From Formosa haliotis (GTDB lineage: Bacteria; Bacteroidota; Bacteroidia; Flavobacteriales; Flavobacteriaceae), in NCBI RefSeq assembly GCF_001685485.1, contig NZ_BDEL01000001.1:62001-126000 (forward strand): a stretch of DNA of 64,000 nt. Reading direction: 5' to 3'. A program made the position numbers and the translations under genes. Below the pieces are notes generated by a model. The model ran no database searches. It was not told where the DNA came from and saw nothing but the letters and a program-made list of their open reading frames with translations. Below are positions 1-8,836 of this stretch, piece by piece (position 1 is the first letter of the stretch; every line of letters begins with the position of its first letter).

Positions 1-346
1 AAATTTTGGGTTGGATGATAGCCGTCTTAGGGTCAGACTTAAAGCTTGATAAAATGGGTGAAAGCCAATTAGGTGTCACTTCTATATCGTTATTTAACAA
101 GCAAAACACATCTGCTTTTATTTGCTTTAATCCGTCGTTATAACCCTTTGCGAATCCTCCGTTTTCTGTGTTTTGAATGATTTTTACACCAGGAAATTGT
201 CTGTGTAGTATAGCAACAGAGTCGTCGGTAGAGGCATTGTCGATTACATAAACATCGGCATTTTCAGAATTAGAAATTACAGATGGCAGAAACTGTTCTA
301 GTAATTTTTTTCCGTTCCAATTTAATATAGCAATAGCAATGTTCAT
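1..346 (-). CDS. Glycosyltransferase family 2, partial (N-terminal 115 residues)
   Basis: Reading from the ATG at 344-346 towards base 1, the translation starts MNIAIAILNWNGKKLLEQFL and contains the GT-A nucleotide-binding pattern (VIDNASTDDS near residue 35) and the LNNDIE motif that usually carries the metal-binding acidic residues. This is the N-terminal half of a family 2 glycosyltransferase of the rhamnosyltransferase/WcaA kind, which adds sugars to surface polysaccharide or lipid-linked glycans on the cytoplasmic side of the membrane. The gene runs off the left edge, so the acceptor region and any membrane helices are not visible and the sugar cannot be named. It is followed after 6 bases upstream by the HsdR-N-like gene on the same strand, so the two are probably co-transcribed. 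Confidence 0.85.
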   Translation of the reverse strand, partial: MNIAIAILNWNGKKLLEQFLPSVISNSENADVYVIDNASTDDSVAILHRQFPGVKIIQNTENGGFAKGYNDGLKQIKADVFCLLNNDIEVTPNWLSPILSSFKSDPKTAIIQPKI

Positions 347-352
347 ATTGTA

Positions 353-799
353 TTAAGCTTCGTAATTAGGGATGTCTTGTAGGAAATTATATTGCTCTGC
401 ATCAAAATCCATTTGGCAATAATAATGATTTAATCCGTTTGTTACCATCAAATAACTGGCATTAAGCGTTAAATTATAGCGTGCAATTTGATCGAATGTT
501 GCTTGTGTAATATTTATTTTCGGAGCTTTACATTCCACAATAACGTGAATACTGCCATTAGGATTAAAAATTACAATATCGTAACGTTTTCGTAAGTTGT
601 TTACTGTTAATTCCTTTTCAACATTAATTAACGAAATGGGATAACCTTTAACCTGCATTAAATAGTGTACACAATGTTGTCGTACCCATTCTTCGGGTTG
701 AAGAATCACAAATTTTTTACGGATATCATCAAAAATAGAAATTTTATTTTCGCTATTTTTGAATCGAAATGAAAACTTCGGAAAGTTTAGTTCTTGCAT
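353..799 (-). CDS. Type I restriction enzyme R N-terminal (HSDR_N_2)-like protein
   Basis: A stand-alone protein of about 148 residues resembling the N-terminal nuclease domain of type I restriction R subunits. The PD-(D/E)XK pattern is visible as RYDIVIF followed by VIVECKAP, which supplies the D and ExK residues. No helicase domain and no hsdM or hsdS genes are nearby, so this is not a restriction system. Such short proteins are common in Flavobacteriaceae beside holA, as here, and their role is unknown. I chose the start at 799 (MQELNFPKF) because relatives usually begin there. An in-frame ATG at 820 would add seven residues. Confidence 0.75.
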   Translation of the reverse strand: MQELNFPKFSFRFKNSENKISIFDDIRKKFVILQPEEWVRQHCVHYLMQVKGYPISLINVEKELTVNNLRKRYDIVIFNPNGSIHVIVECKAPKINITQATFDQIARYNLTLNASYLMVTNGLNHYYCQMDFDAEQYNFLQDIPNYEA

Positions 800-891
800 T
801 GTTAGATCTTGAATTTTCAAAGGTAGATTTCAAAATTCAAAAACCAAATTCCAAAAGGGTATTTTTGGAATAATCCTAGATAGTTTACAGT

Positions 892-1896
892 TTGGACGAG
901 ATTAAACAATTAGTTGCCGATATAAAACAGAAAAAGTTAAAACCTATTTACCTGTTAATGGGAGAGGAAACCTATTTTATAGATAAACTTTCCGATTATA
1001 TTGAAACTAATGTTTTAAGCGAGGAAGAGAAGGGGTTTAATCAGATGGTTTTGTATGGTCGGGATGTTACGGTTGAAGATGTTGTTGGTCATGCTAAACG
1101 TTACCCTATGATGGCCGAATACCAAGTTATTATTGTTAAAGAAGCCCAAGATTTATCGCGCACCTTCGATAAGTTTCTTGAGTATGCAAAACAACCACAA
1201 CCGTCCACTATTTTAGTGCTTAATTATAAGTATAAAAGTGTAGATAAACGAAAGGCAATTTATAAAACGCTGAAGAAATCTGGAGTTGTTTTTGAAAGTA
1301 AAAAACTATACGAAAACCAAATTGCCGATTGGATTCGTCGGGTGCTATCTCCAAAGTCTTATAGCATTACTCCCAAAGCATCGCAAATGCTTATTGAATT
1401 TCTAGGCACTAATTTGAGTAAAATAAACAACGAGTTGGAGAAACTTCAAATTGTTTTGCCCAAAGATAGCCAAATTACACCCGAGCATATCGAGGAAAAC
1501 ATCGGGATTAGTAAAGATTATAATAATTTTGAGTTGCGTAAAGCTGTCGGGTCTCGCGATGTTTTAAAAGCGCAGCGTATCGTAAAATATTTTGCCGAAA
1601 ACCCCAAAGATAACCCTATGGTGGTTTCGGTGTCTTTGTTGTTTAGCTTCTTTTCTCAGTTGCTACATATTCACGGGATGCAAGATAAAAATCCGCGTAG
1701 TGTAGCGGCGGCTTTAAAAATTAATCCGTTTTTTGTCGATGAATATTTGGTGGCGGTTCGCAATTATCCCATGAAAAAAGTGAGTGCAAATATTGCAATC
1801 CTTAGGGAGTTCGATGTAAAAAGTAAAGGGGTGGGCTCGAATGCCGTACCTCAAGGCGATTTGTTAAAAGAACTTTTGGTGCACTTAATGTTTTAG
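892..1896 (+). CDS. holA: DNA polymerase III subunit delta
   Basis: A 334-residue protein with the layout of the clamp-loader delta subunit: an N-terminal AAA+-like fold (KPIYLLMGEETYFIDKLSDY, residues 17-36), a degenerate nucleotide site as expected for delta, a lid region, and a C-terminal helical collar domain. It opens the beta sliding clamp during loading on primed DNA. The start is a TTG at 892. No in-frame ATG lies near it, and MDEIKQLVADIKQKKLKP matches the usual N-terminus of flavobacterial relatives. It is divergent from the HsdR-N-like gene, an arrangement common in this family of bacteria. Length is normal for the family. Confidence 0.92.
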   Translation: MDEIKQLVADIKQKKLKPIYLLMGEETYFIDKLSDYIETNVLSEEEKGFNQMVLYGRDVTVEDVVGHAKRYPMMAEYQVIIVKEAQDLSRTFDKFLEYAKQPQPSTILVLNYKYKSVDKRKAIYKTLKKSGVVFESKKLYENQIADWIRRVLSPKSYSITPKASQMLIEFLGTNLSKINNELEKLQIVLPKDSQITPEHIEENIGISKDYNNFELRKAVGSRDVLKAQRIVKYFAENPKDNPMVVSVSLLFSFFSQLLHIHGMQDKNPRSVAAALKINPFFVDEYLVAVRNYPMKKVSANIAILREFDVKSKGVGSNAVPQGDLLKELLVHLMF

Positions 1897-1939
1897 CCTT
1901 AGGGTTTAAAAGCTTTTTTAATTATAGTTTGGTAATATG

Positions 1940-2331
1940 TTAATCTAAATCTGATTTCGCAGGTATCACATTTTGAAATGTAGGTAGATTCTCGGTAATA
2001 CTTACGGCGCCCTTTTTGTTTATTTTAAAAATTAGGTCTTTAGTGGTTGTAAATAAAATAACCGATAAAAAGAGGTTTTTAAATAGGGTGTTAAAAAGGC
2101 AAGAGCTTCATCTAAAGTAAATTCGTATTCTTCATCTTCTGTTTCTTTAGATTGATATCTTAGTTTTACTAATACCTTTTGGTGGTCTTCTAAAGATAAT
2201 GGTCTAACAAAAATATTTTTCAAATTCGGTTTTCCTATAGTTTTTGCTAGGGTTAATTTTGCAAATCGTCCTTCTTGGCAACTTAATTTTACCTGTTCCC
2301 AGAATAGAACAAATTCTTCTTGATATGTCAT
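1940..2331 (-). CDS. Small conserved protein, frameshifted (about 130 residues)
   Basis: The frame from the ATG at 2331 runs 99 codons to a stop at 2032. The sequence just beyond, in another frame, reads LFTTTKDLIFKINKKGAVSI and then TENLPTFQNVIPAKSDLD, ending at a stop at 1940. The joined product reads as one protein, so a base has probably been lost near 2050-2065. Adding one T to the TT opposite 2060-2061 would restore the frame. The N-terminal part (FAKLTLAKTIGKPNLKNIFV) resembles the domain found before SAM-dependent methyltransferase domains in some Bacteroidota proteins, but no methyltransferase domain is present. Function unknown. Confidence 0.55.
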
Positions 2332-2768
2332 AAACTAAAATTTTTAGATGTAAAGCATAGTTTTGCAAAGCTAGGATTTAAAATTCAATTTTAAATTATC
2401 CTTTGATGCTCATTTTTACGGATGGTATAACCAAAGTTTGAGCCTTGAAACGCTTAAATTTGAAGAGGAATATCTATTTAAATTATATTTATTTTAAGAT
2501 TTCTAGTTTCTAAAGCTTGCCGAAAAGCGGTATCTTTAACTCTTAATTTAAAAGCATCTTTTTGTGTGCCTAATGGTATGCAAATAATTAAAACACTTGT
2601 ATTTATTTCCGTGATAATCTGAAGGTTATAGATGTAGGCTTGAAGATTTAATTTTTGATTTTTACAACAGAAAACATATTTGTTAATCTCCCCTAAATGG
2701 TGAAACGATTAAGCAATTATGGGGTGAACTCTGTTGTTAAATAATGCTTGTTAACAATTACGATAAAA
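2332..2768. other. Intergenic region with a possible gene remnant
   Basis: No complete gene seen. On the minus strand a frame stays open for about 77 codons, from roughly 2709 down to a stop at 2478-2480. It has a protein-like C-terminus (SVLIICIPLGTQKDAFKLRV, then KDTAFRQALETRN) but no start codon. This may be the tail of a decayed gene or chance. The last bases before 2769 hold the leader of the acyl-CoA synthetase gene. Confidence 0.25.
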
Positions 2769-4568
2769 ATGGTAATAGAAAAACCAGATAATCTTGTTGA
2801 ACTTTTTGAGATTTCGACAGAAAAATTTAGCAATAACAGACTTTTTGGAACTAAAAAACAATCAGGAGAATTCGATTGGATAAGCTATGGAGAGGTTCGG
2901 AACCGTGTTGATAATTTTAGAGGTGGTTTATCTCAACTTCATATTAAAAAAGGGGATGCTGTAGGTATTATTGCCAGTAATCGAGTAGAGTGGGCTGTTG
3001 CGGCATTTGCTGCTTATGGCTTAGGTGGCAGATTTGTGCCTATGTACGAAAGTGAAAATTATAGAACTTGGGAATATATCATAAAAGATGCAGCTATTAC
3101 ATTTTTGCTGGTTTCTACACCCGAAATTTATGAACAAGTTGAACATTTAATAGCCGAAATTCCTACACTGGAGTATGTCTACTGTATAGAAAGTGACACC
3201 GAGCAAAGTATGGCGCATTTGGAAGCTTTGGGAGAACAACACCCGGTGCCTTCTCAAATTCCAGCACCTTCAGATATTGCTTCCTTGATTTATACTTCGG
3301 GAACCACATCCGATCCTAAAGGGGTGTTACTAACTCACGGTAATTTTGTGTCGAACGCTAGAGCTGGTAACAGACGCTATAAAAGTCAGCTTAACGAAAG
3401 CTCTATAAGTCTTTCTATTTTACCATGGGCACACAGTTATGGCCAGACCGCAGAACTTTACAATTGGTTGTTGTTAGGTGGTGCCATTGGTTTTATGCAA
3501 AGTATGGAAACTCTAGCAGATGATTTTGTAAAAGTAAAACCTACGTTTTTAATCGCGGTGCCTCGTGTTTTTAATAAGATTTATGCCGGTATTCACCAGA
3601 AAATGGAAGACGAAGGTGGTTTAACTCTAAAATTATTTAATAGTTCTTTAAAAGCTGCTCGAGAGTATCGCTTAAAAAACGGAAATGTTGGACTTAGCAC
3701 TAAACTTATGTATTGGATTGGGTCTAAGCTAGTATTTTCTAAAATTAAAGATCGTTTTGGCGGACAGTTAAAAGGGAGTATAACCGGAAGTGCTCAAATG
3801 AATGAGGAAGTATCTAATTTCTTTGCAGACATTGGTATTTCTGTATATAATTGCTACGGATTGAGTGAAACCTCTCCAGCAATCACCATGAATAGCCCAG
3901 AGATTAATAGACCAGGTAGCGTTGGTAGCGCACTTGAATTTATAGATATTAGAATTGATAAATCTATGGTTGAAGGCAATAGCGACGATGGCGAAATACA
4001 GGTTAAAGGCCCAAACGTTATGGTAGGATATCATAATAAACCAGAAGTTACAAAAGCCGTTTTTACAGAAGATGGTTGGTTAAGGACTGGAGATCGCGGA
4101 AAGTTAGATGCCGACGGGTTTTTATATATCACGGGGCGTTTAAAAGAACAATTTAAGTTAGAAAACGGGAAATACGTGTTTCCTTCGGCAATAGAAGAAG
4201 ATATTGTGCTACTGCCTTATGTAGAAAGTGCTATGATTTATGGCGATGGTAGACCTTACAACATTTGTGTAGTTGTACCAGATAAGGAGATACTAAGAAA
4301 AACGGCACAGCATTTAAATATTAAAACGCAAGTCGATAAATTAATCGATTCTCCGCTCGTACAAGAATTCGTGGGATTAGAAATTAGAAAAACCTTGAAA
4401 GCGAAATATGGCGGTTACGAAATTCCTAAGAAGTTTATTTTTTCTGAAGAAAATTTCACCGTTGAGAACGGCTTTTTAACTCAAACCTTGAAGTTAAAAC
4501 GACGTTTGGTATTAGATAAATTTAAAGATAAAATAGATGCGTTGTACAAAACCAAATTGGGTGTGTAA
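2769..4568 (+). CDS. AMP-dependent long-chain acyl-CoA synthetase
   Basis: An ANL-superfamily adenylate-forming enzyme of 599 residues from the ATG at 2769. It activates a fatty acid with ATP to an acyl-adenylate and then transfers it to coenzyme A. Visible motifs: the AMP-binding P-loop YTSGTTSDPKGV near residue 178, the YGLSETSPA motif, the ATP-contacting GWLRTGDRG, and the hinge/A10-region GRLKEQFKLENGKYV, as in long-chain (FadD/FAA-like) synthetases. An in-frame TTG at 2748 could add seven residues, but the ATG is the better start. No fatty-acid genes are adjacent, so the exact chain length cannot be deduced. Confidence 0.9.
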   Translation: MVIEKPDNLVELFEISTEKFSNNRLFGTKKQSGEFDWISYGEVRNRVDNFRGGLSQLHIKKGDAVGIIASNRVEWAVAAFAAYGLGGRFVPMYESENYRTWEYIIKDAAITFLLVSTPEIYEQVEHLIAEIPTLEYVYCIESDTEQSMAHLEALGEQHPVPSQIPAPSDIASLIYTSGTTSDPKGVLLTHGNFVSNARAGNRRYKSQLNESSISLSILPWAHSYGQTAELYNWLLLGGAIGFMQSMETLADDFVKVKPTFLIAVPRVFNKIYAGIHQKMEDEGGLTLKLFNSSLKAAREYRLKNGNVGLSTKLMYWIGSKLVFSKIKDRFGGQLKGSITGSAQMNEEVSNFFADIGISVYNCYGLSETSPAITMNSPEINRPGSVGSALEFIDIRIDKSMVEGNSDDGEIQVKGPNVMVGYHNKPEVTKAVFTEDGWLRTGDRGKLDADGFLYITGRLKEQFKLENGKYVFPSAIEEDIVLLPYVESAMIYGDGRPYNICVVVPDKEILRKTAQHLNIKTQVDKLIDSPLVQEFVGLEIRKTLKAKYGGYEIPKKFIFSEENFTVENGFLTQTLKLKRRLVLDKFKDKIDALYKTKLGV

Positions 4569-4748
4569 CGCTTAAAATAGCGGCTCCAATTAGAATTAAT
4601 TGAGGTTTAATAGGAGAGTCGCAAAGGGTTTTTGGATAAAAATTGATTTGAGTTCTTATAAATAATAAAGGATGTGAATTCGATAATGTGATTGCTTGTT
4701 TATGTGATTTATACATTTAAAAACTCTTGAAAATAAAAGCTAATTTTC

Positions 4749-4778
4749 TTTGATACGTCCTATATAATATTAAATTTG
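4749..4778 (+). promoter_or_regulatory. Promoter of cspA
   Basis: TTTG at 4749-4752, an 18-base spacer and TAAATTTG at 4771-4778 match the Bacteroidota primary sigma factor consensus (TTTG - N17-23 - TAnnTTTG). Transcription would begin near 4785, giving a short leader of about 22 bases before the GTG start. Confidence 0.7.
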
Positions 4779-4806
4779 TTATTATTAATAATATTATTTT
4801 ATAACA

Positions 4807-4998
4807 GTGAAAAACGGTACAGTAAAATTCTTCAATGAGTCTAAAGGATTTGGATTTATTATCGAAGAGGGTTCAAACAGCGAATATTTTGTTCATGTTT
4901 CTGGCTTAATTGACAGAATTGAGGAGGGTGATTCAGTTGAATTTGAATTAAAGGAAGGAAAAAAAGGATTAAACGCAATAAATGTAAAAGTAATTTAA
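4807..4998 (+). CDS. Cold-shock domain protein (CspA family)
   Basis: A 63-residue single cold-shock domain beginning at a GTG codon. The RNA-binding motifs are clear: RNP1 is KGFGFI (residues 14-19) and RNP2 is YFVHVS (residues 27-32). The five-stranded OB fold binds single-stranded RNA or DNA and acts as an RNA chaperone in the cytoplasm. The protein is slightly shorter than the 65-70 residues typical of the family, with an unusually acidic middle (EEGDSVEFELKEG). It is a single-gene unit with its own promoter and a terminator shared with the convergent pheT. Not all family members are cold-induced, and the sequence does not show whether this one is. Confidence 0.92.
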   Translation: MKNGTVKFFNESKGFGFIIEEGSNSEYFVHVSGLIDRIEEGDSVEFELKEGKKGLNAINVKVI

Positions 4999-5022
4999 TT
5001 TTATTCTTTAATTTTTTAGCAC

Positions 5023-5050
5023 AAAAAAGCCCGCAATATGCAGGCTTTTT
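5023..5050. terminator. Bidirectional terminator between cspA and pheT
   Basis: The hairpin AAAAAGCC...GGCTTTTT with one internal mismatch and an AATAT loop has A and T runs on either side, so it can end both the plus-strand cspA and the minus-strand pheT transcripts. Confidence 0.85.
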
Positions 5051-5073
5051 CATTTTATAGCTATTACTAACTT

Positions 5074-7500
5074 CTAGCGTAATTCTGCTCCTAATTGGCG
5101 TTCAAAATTAGATTGAAGTTTATTCATAATCTTATCAATTTGCTTATCGGTAAGCGTTTTTTGTTCGTCTTGCAATATAAAGCTCACTGCATAACTTTTC
5201 TTTCCTTGTGGTAAGTTTTTACCTTGATATACATCAAACAAGTTAACCTCTTTTAAAAGTTGCTTCTCAGACTGTTTTGCAATGGTATATATTTCTTGAA
5301 AAGTAACTTGGTCGTCTAATAACAATGCAAAATCACGACGTACTTCTGGATGTTTCGCAATTTCTGTATACTTTGTTTTATTGTGTTTTGCAAAATCTAT
5401 AATCGCATCCCAATTAAAATCTGCAAACAATACTTCTTGAGAAATATCAAAATGTTTTAGAATGCTAGATTTGATAAGGCCAAATTCTACAAGTTTTACT
5501 TTTCCTAAACTCAGTTGTAATCCTTCGCTAAAAATATCGCTAGATATCGGCGAAGTTTTATGTTTCGTTAAACCTAAGCGCTCTAAAACGGTATTAATAA
5601 CACCTTTCATGTAAAAGAAATCTCCTTTAGCGGCTGCAGAATTCCAAGATTCATTGGATTTGTTTCCCGTAACAAAAAGCGATAAATGTTTAAACTCTTC
5701 GCGATTTTCGCTGAACTGATGATAGGTTTTTCCGAATTCGAAAAACTTTAAATGCGGACGTCTTCTATTGATGTTATGAGACACAGCTTCTAAACCAGAA
5801 AACAATAACGACTGTCTTAACACCGATAAATCGTTGCTTAAAGGGTTTAGCATGGTTATGTTGTGTTCGGTTTTTAATTGCTCGCTTAAGGCAATATAAT
5901 CTGGAGAGGTTAGCGAGTTAGCTAAAATCTCGTAAAAGCCTTGTGCGGCTAATTGATTTCCTGTAATATTTTGAAGTTTATGGTCTTCAAAACGAGACGA
6001 ATTTGATATCGAAGCGTTTAGCTTTTCTGTAGTTTTAACATTGTTATAGCCATACACACGAAGAATTTCTTCTATTACATCAGCTTCACGTTGTACATCG
6101 TTTCTGTAAGCAGGAATGGTTAAGCCTAATCCCGTTTCTGTAACGTTGTTTATCTTTATATCTAAAGACATTAAAATACGCTTGATAACATCTTTCGGAA
6201 TTTCTTCACCAATAAGTCGTTTTGCGTTTTCGAAACTTAATCGCACTTGAAAGTCTTCAATTTTGTTGCTGTAAGAATCAATAATATCGCTAGAAATTTC
6301 ACCGCCAGCTAGTTCAATAATCAACAGGGCTGCACGTTTTAAGGCGTATTCTGTTAAATTAGGATCGATGCCGCGTTCAAATCTAAAAGAAGCATCGGTA
6401 TTTAAAGCATGACGTTTAGCTGTTTTTCTAACACTAACCGGATTAAAATAGGCGCTTTCTAAGAAAATGTTGGTTGTGTTTTCTGTAACTCCAGACTGCT
6501 CACCACCAAAAACACCAGCAATACACATAGGTTTTTCTGCATCGCAAATCATTAAGTCATCTTCATGTAAAGTTCGTTCGATACCGTCTAAAGTTGTGAA
6601 TTTCGTTCCGGCTTCTACTGTTTTTACAATTACTTTCTGACCAGAAATTTTATTAAAATCGAAAGCGTGTAGGGGCTGACCTAAATCGTGAAGCACATAG
6701 TTCGTAGCATCAACAATATTATTTTTAGGTGTTAAACCAATTGCTTTTAGTCGGTTTTGTAACCATTTAGGAGATTCGGCAACTTTAATTCCCGAAATAC
6801 TTACACCGCAATAACGGGGTGCTAACTCTTTATTTTGCACATCGACATCTACGCGAAACGTTCTGTTATTCACGTGAAAAGCACTAACAGACGGGGTGAT
6901 CAATTCGGTGTGAATGTCTTTTTGCAGCAATCCTGCTTTTAAATCGCGAGCCGTTCCATAATGACTCATAGCATCGGCACGGTTTGGAGTTAAACCTATT
7001 TCAAAAACCATATCGTTTTCTACCTCAAAGAGTTCGGCTACAGCGGTACCAACTTTCAAGTCGGCATCTAAAACCATGATACCTTCATGCGATTTTCCAA
7101 GACCTAGTTCGTCTTCGGCACAAATCATCCCGAAACTTTCTTCACCTCTAATTTTACCCTTTTTAATACTCCAAGCTTCACCTGTTTCTGTATATAAAGT
7201 AGTTCCAATAGTGGCTACAGGAACTTTTTGTCCCGCTGCAACATTAGGTGCTCCACAAACAATTTGTAACGGCTGCTCCTCGCCAATATTTACGGTTGTT
7301 ACTTTTAATCTATCCGCATTAGGGTGTTGTATGCAAGTTAGAACTTCGCCAACTACAATGCCTTCTAATCCGCCTTTTACAGATTGAAATGCATCTATAC
7401 CTTCAACCTCTAATCCAAGGTCCGTTAAAAGTTCTCCGGTTTGCTCTGCAGACCAGTCAGTTTTAATAAATTGTTTTAACCAATTGTATGAAATCTTCAT
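5074..7500 (-). CDS. pheT: Phenylalanine-tRNA ligase beta subunit
   Basis: An 808-residue protein with the complete PheT layout: N-terminal segment MKISYNWLKQF, EMAP/OB-type tRNA-binding domain (about residues 40-155, with NADRLKVT), B3/B4 editing domain (about 210-390), B5 domain (about 405-480), a catalytic-like core, and a C-terminal ferredoxin-fold anticodon-binding domain (about 715-808, starting near AKHPEVRRDFALLLD). With PheS, which is not in this window, it forms the heterotetramer that charges tRNA-Phe and edits mischarged Tyr. Length is normal. A promoter-like element lies just upstream and the terminator at 5023-5050 downstream. Confidence 0.96.
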   Translation of the reverse strand: MKISYNWLKQFIKTDWSAEQTGELLTDLGLEVEGIDAFQSVKGGLEGIVVGEVLTCIQHPNADRLKVTTVNIGEEQPLQIVCGAPNVAAGQKVPVATIGTTLYTETGEAWSIKKGKIRGEESFGMICAEDELGLGKSHEGIMVLDADLKVGTAVAELFEVENDMVFEIGLTPNRADAMSHYGTARDLKAGLLQKDIHTELITPSVSAFHVNNRTFRVDVDVQNKELAPRYCGVSISGIKVAESPKWLQNRLKAIGLTPKNNIVDATNYVLHDLGQPLHAFDFNKISGQKVIVKTVEAGTKFTTLDGIERTLHEDDLMICDAEKPMCIAGVFGGEQSGVTENTTNIFLESAYFNPVSVRKTAKRHALNTDASFRFERGIDPNLTEYALKRAALLIIELAGGEISSDIIDSYSNKIEDFQVRLSFENAKRLIGEEIPKDVIKRILMSLDIKINNVTETGLGLTIPAYRNDVQREADVIEEILRVYGYNNVKTTEKLNASISNSSRFEDHKLQNITGNQLAAQGFYEILANSLTSPDYIALSEQLKTEHNITMLNPLSNDLSVLRQSLLFSGLEAVSHNINRRRPHLKFFEFGKTYHQFSENREEFKHLSLFVTGNKSNESWNSAAAKGDFFYMKGVINTVLERLGLTKHKTSPISSDIFSEGLQLSLGKVKLVEFGLIKSSILKHFDISQEVLFADFNWDAIIDFAKHNKTKYTEIAKHPEVRRDFALLLDDQVTFQEIYTIAKQSEKQLLKEVNLFDVYQGKNLPQGKKSYAVSFILQDEQKTLTDKQIDKIMNKLQSNFERQLGAELR

Positions 7501-7524
7501 GTAACGCTTGTTTTCTTAAAAGCG

Positions 7525-7532
7525 CAAAGATA
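7525..7532 (-). promoter_or_regulatory. Probable -7 element of the pheT promoter
   Basis: On the minus strand the sequence reads TATCTTTGC, a match to TAnnTTTG, about 25 bases before the pheT ATG. I see no good -33 TTTG at the usual distance, so this is a partial call. Confidence 0.45.
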
Positions 7533-7620
7533 GTAATACTTCAACGTCTATAAAATTGTAAAATGTTTTTTATTGTAAGGAATTTGATGTTTCTTCGAAT
7601 ACTATTTAAAACTTTATTTT

Positions 7621-8835
7621 ATGCGTTATTGTGTAGTGCTTTTAGTAGCCTTATTTTTATTTAATTGTGAACAACCTTCGTCTGAAAAACTAAAACAGGG
7701 CATGTGGCGCGCTACTTTAGAAGCCCAAGACGGTGAAGTTTTACCGTTTAATTTTGAAGTTACAAATGATAGTCTGCTAACGATTTTTAATGCTGAGGAA
7801 AAAATTAAAGTAGATGAGATTACGTATAGTGATGATAGTATTTGGATTAAACCACCAGTGTTTGATGGGTATATTAAGGCGAAAATGGATGGAGATTCTG
7901 TGATGTCTGGATTTTATGTTAAAGATGAATTAAAGCGTTCTGTGCCTTTTAAAGCGGTGTTTGGTAAGGATGTGAGGTTTGAAACCAAAGATGACGCAAC
8001 TGTGAATATAGAAGGTATTTGGGAGACAACCTTTAGTCCGAATAAAAGCGAGGATACATACAAAGCTAAAGGAATCTTTAAGCAGGAAGGAAATAAGGTA
8101 ACAGGGACGTTTAGAACTACCACTGGAGATTATCGGTTTTTAGAAGGTGCAGTAGAAGGGAATAAGGTGAAACTTTCAGCTTTCGATGGCGCTCATGCTT
8201 TTTTATTCACAGCAGAGGTTACAGATAGTGTAATGTCTGGTATGTTTTATTCTGGAAATCATTACAAAGAACCATTTATAGCCAAGCGCAATACAGAGTT
8301 TGAACTGGCAGATGCCGATTCGTTAACTTTTTTAAAACCGGGATACGATGCTTTAGCATTTACTTTTCCTGATGAATCTGGGAATATGGTATCACTTTCC
8401 GATGAACAGTTTAAAGATAAAGTGGTTGTTGTACAGCTAATGGGGACGTGGTGTCCGAACTGTTTAGATGAAAGTAAATATTTTGTCGAGTATTTAAAGG
8501 CTCATAAAAATGAAGACATTGCGTTTGTAGGACTCGCTTTTGAGTACGCAAAAACCGAAGCTGCAGCCTTTAAAAATATAGAGCGATTAAAATCTAAATT
8601 GGGTATTACCTATCCTATTTTGCTTGCGCAATATGGTTCTACAAATAAACAATCGGCTCAAGAAAAGTTGCCCATGTTAAGTCATGTCTTGTCTTATCCT
8701 ACGGCAATTTATATTGATAAAAACGGAAAGGTTAGAAAAATCCATACAGGTTTTAATGGGCCCGCTACAGGAAATCTTTATAAAGAATATAAATCTGATT
8801 TTGAAAGTTTTATGTCGAAATTATTAAATGAATAG
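7621..8835 (+). CDS. Lipoprotein with C-terminal TlpA-like thioredoxin domain
   Basis: A 404-residue protein with a lipoprotein signal peptide (MRYCVVLLVALFLFNC, lipid-accepting Cys at residue 16). Residues about 25-230 form a beta-rich region of unknown function with two similar halves. Residues about 245-400 are a thioredoxin fold of the TlpA/ResA type with the redox motif W-C278-P-N-C281. Such proteins sit on the periplasmic face of a membrane and reduce or isomerise disulfides, often for cytochrome c maturation or redox defence. The precise partner cannot be read from this locus. The gene converges with recG with only one base between the stop codons. Confidence 0.85.
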   Translation: MRYCVVLLVALFLFNCEQPSSEKLKQGMWRATLEAQDGEVLPFNFEVTNDSLLTIFNAEEKIKVDEITYSDDSIWIKPPVFDGYIKAKMDGDSVMSGFYVKDELKRSVPFKAVFGKDVRFETKDDATVNIEGIWETTFSPNKSEDTYKAKGIFKQEGNKVTGTFRTTTGDYRFLEGAVEGNKVKLSAFDGAHAFLFTAEVTDSVMSGMFYSGNHYKEPFIAKRNTEFELADADSLTFLKPGYDALAFTFPDESGNMVSLSDEQFKDKVVVVQLMGTWCPNCLDESKYFVEYLKAHKNEDIAFVGLAFEYAKTEAAAFKNIERLKSKLGITYPILLAQYGSTNKQSAQEKLPMLSHVLSYPTAIYIDKNGKVRKIHTGFNGPATGNLYKEYKSDFESFMSKLLNE

Positions 8836-8836
8836 T

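Noticed and set aside
353..799. A restriction-modification or defence system
   Set aside because: Only the N-terminal HsdR-like domain is present; there is no helicase, methyltransferase or specificity gene, and the neighbours are housekeeping genes.
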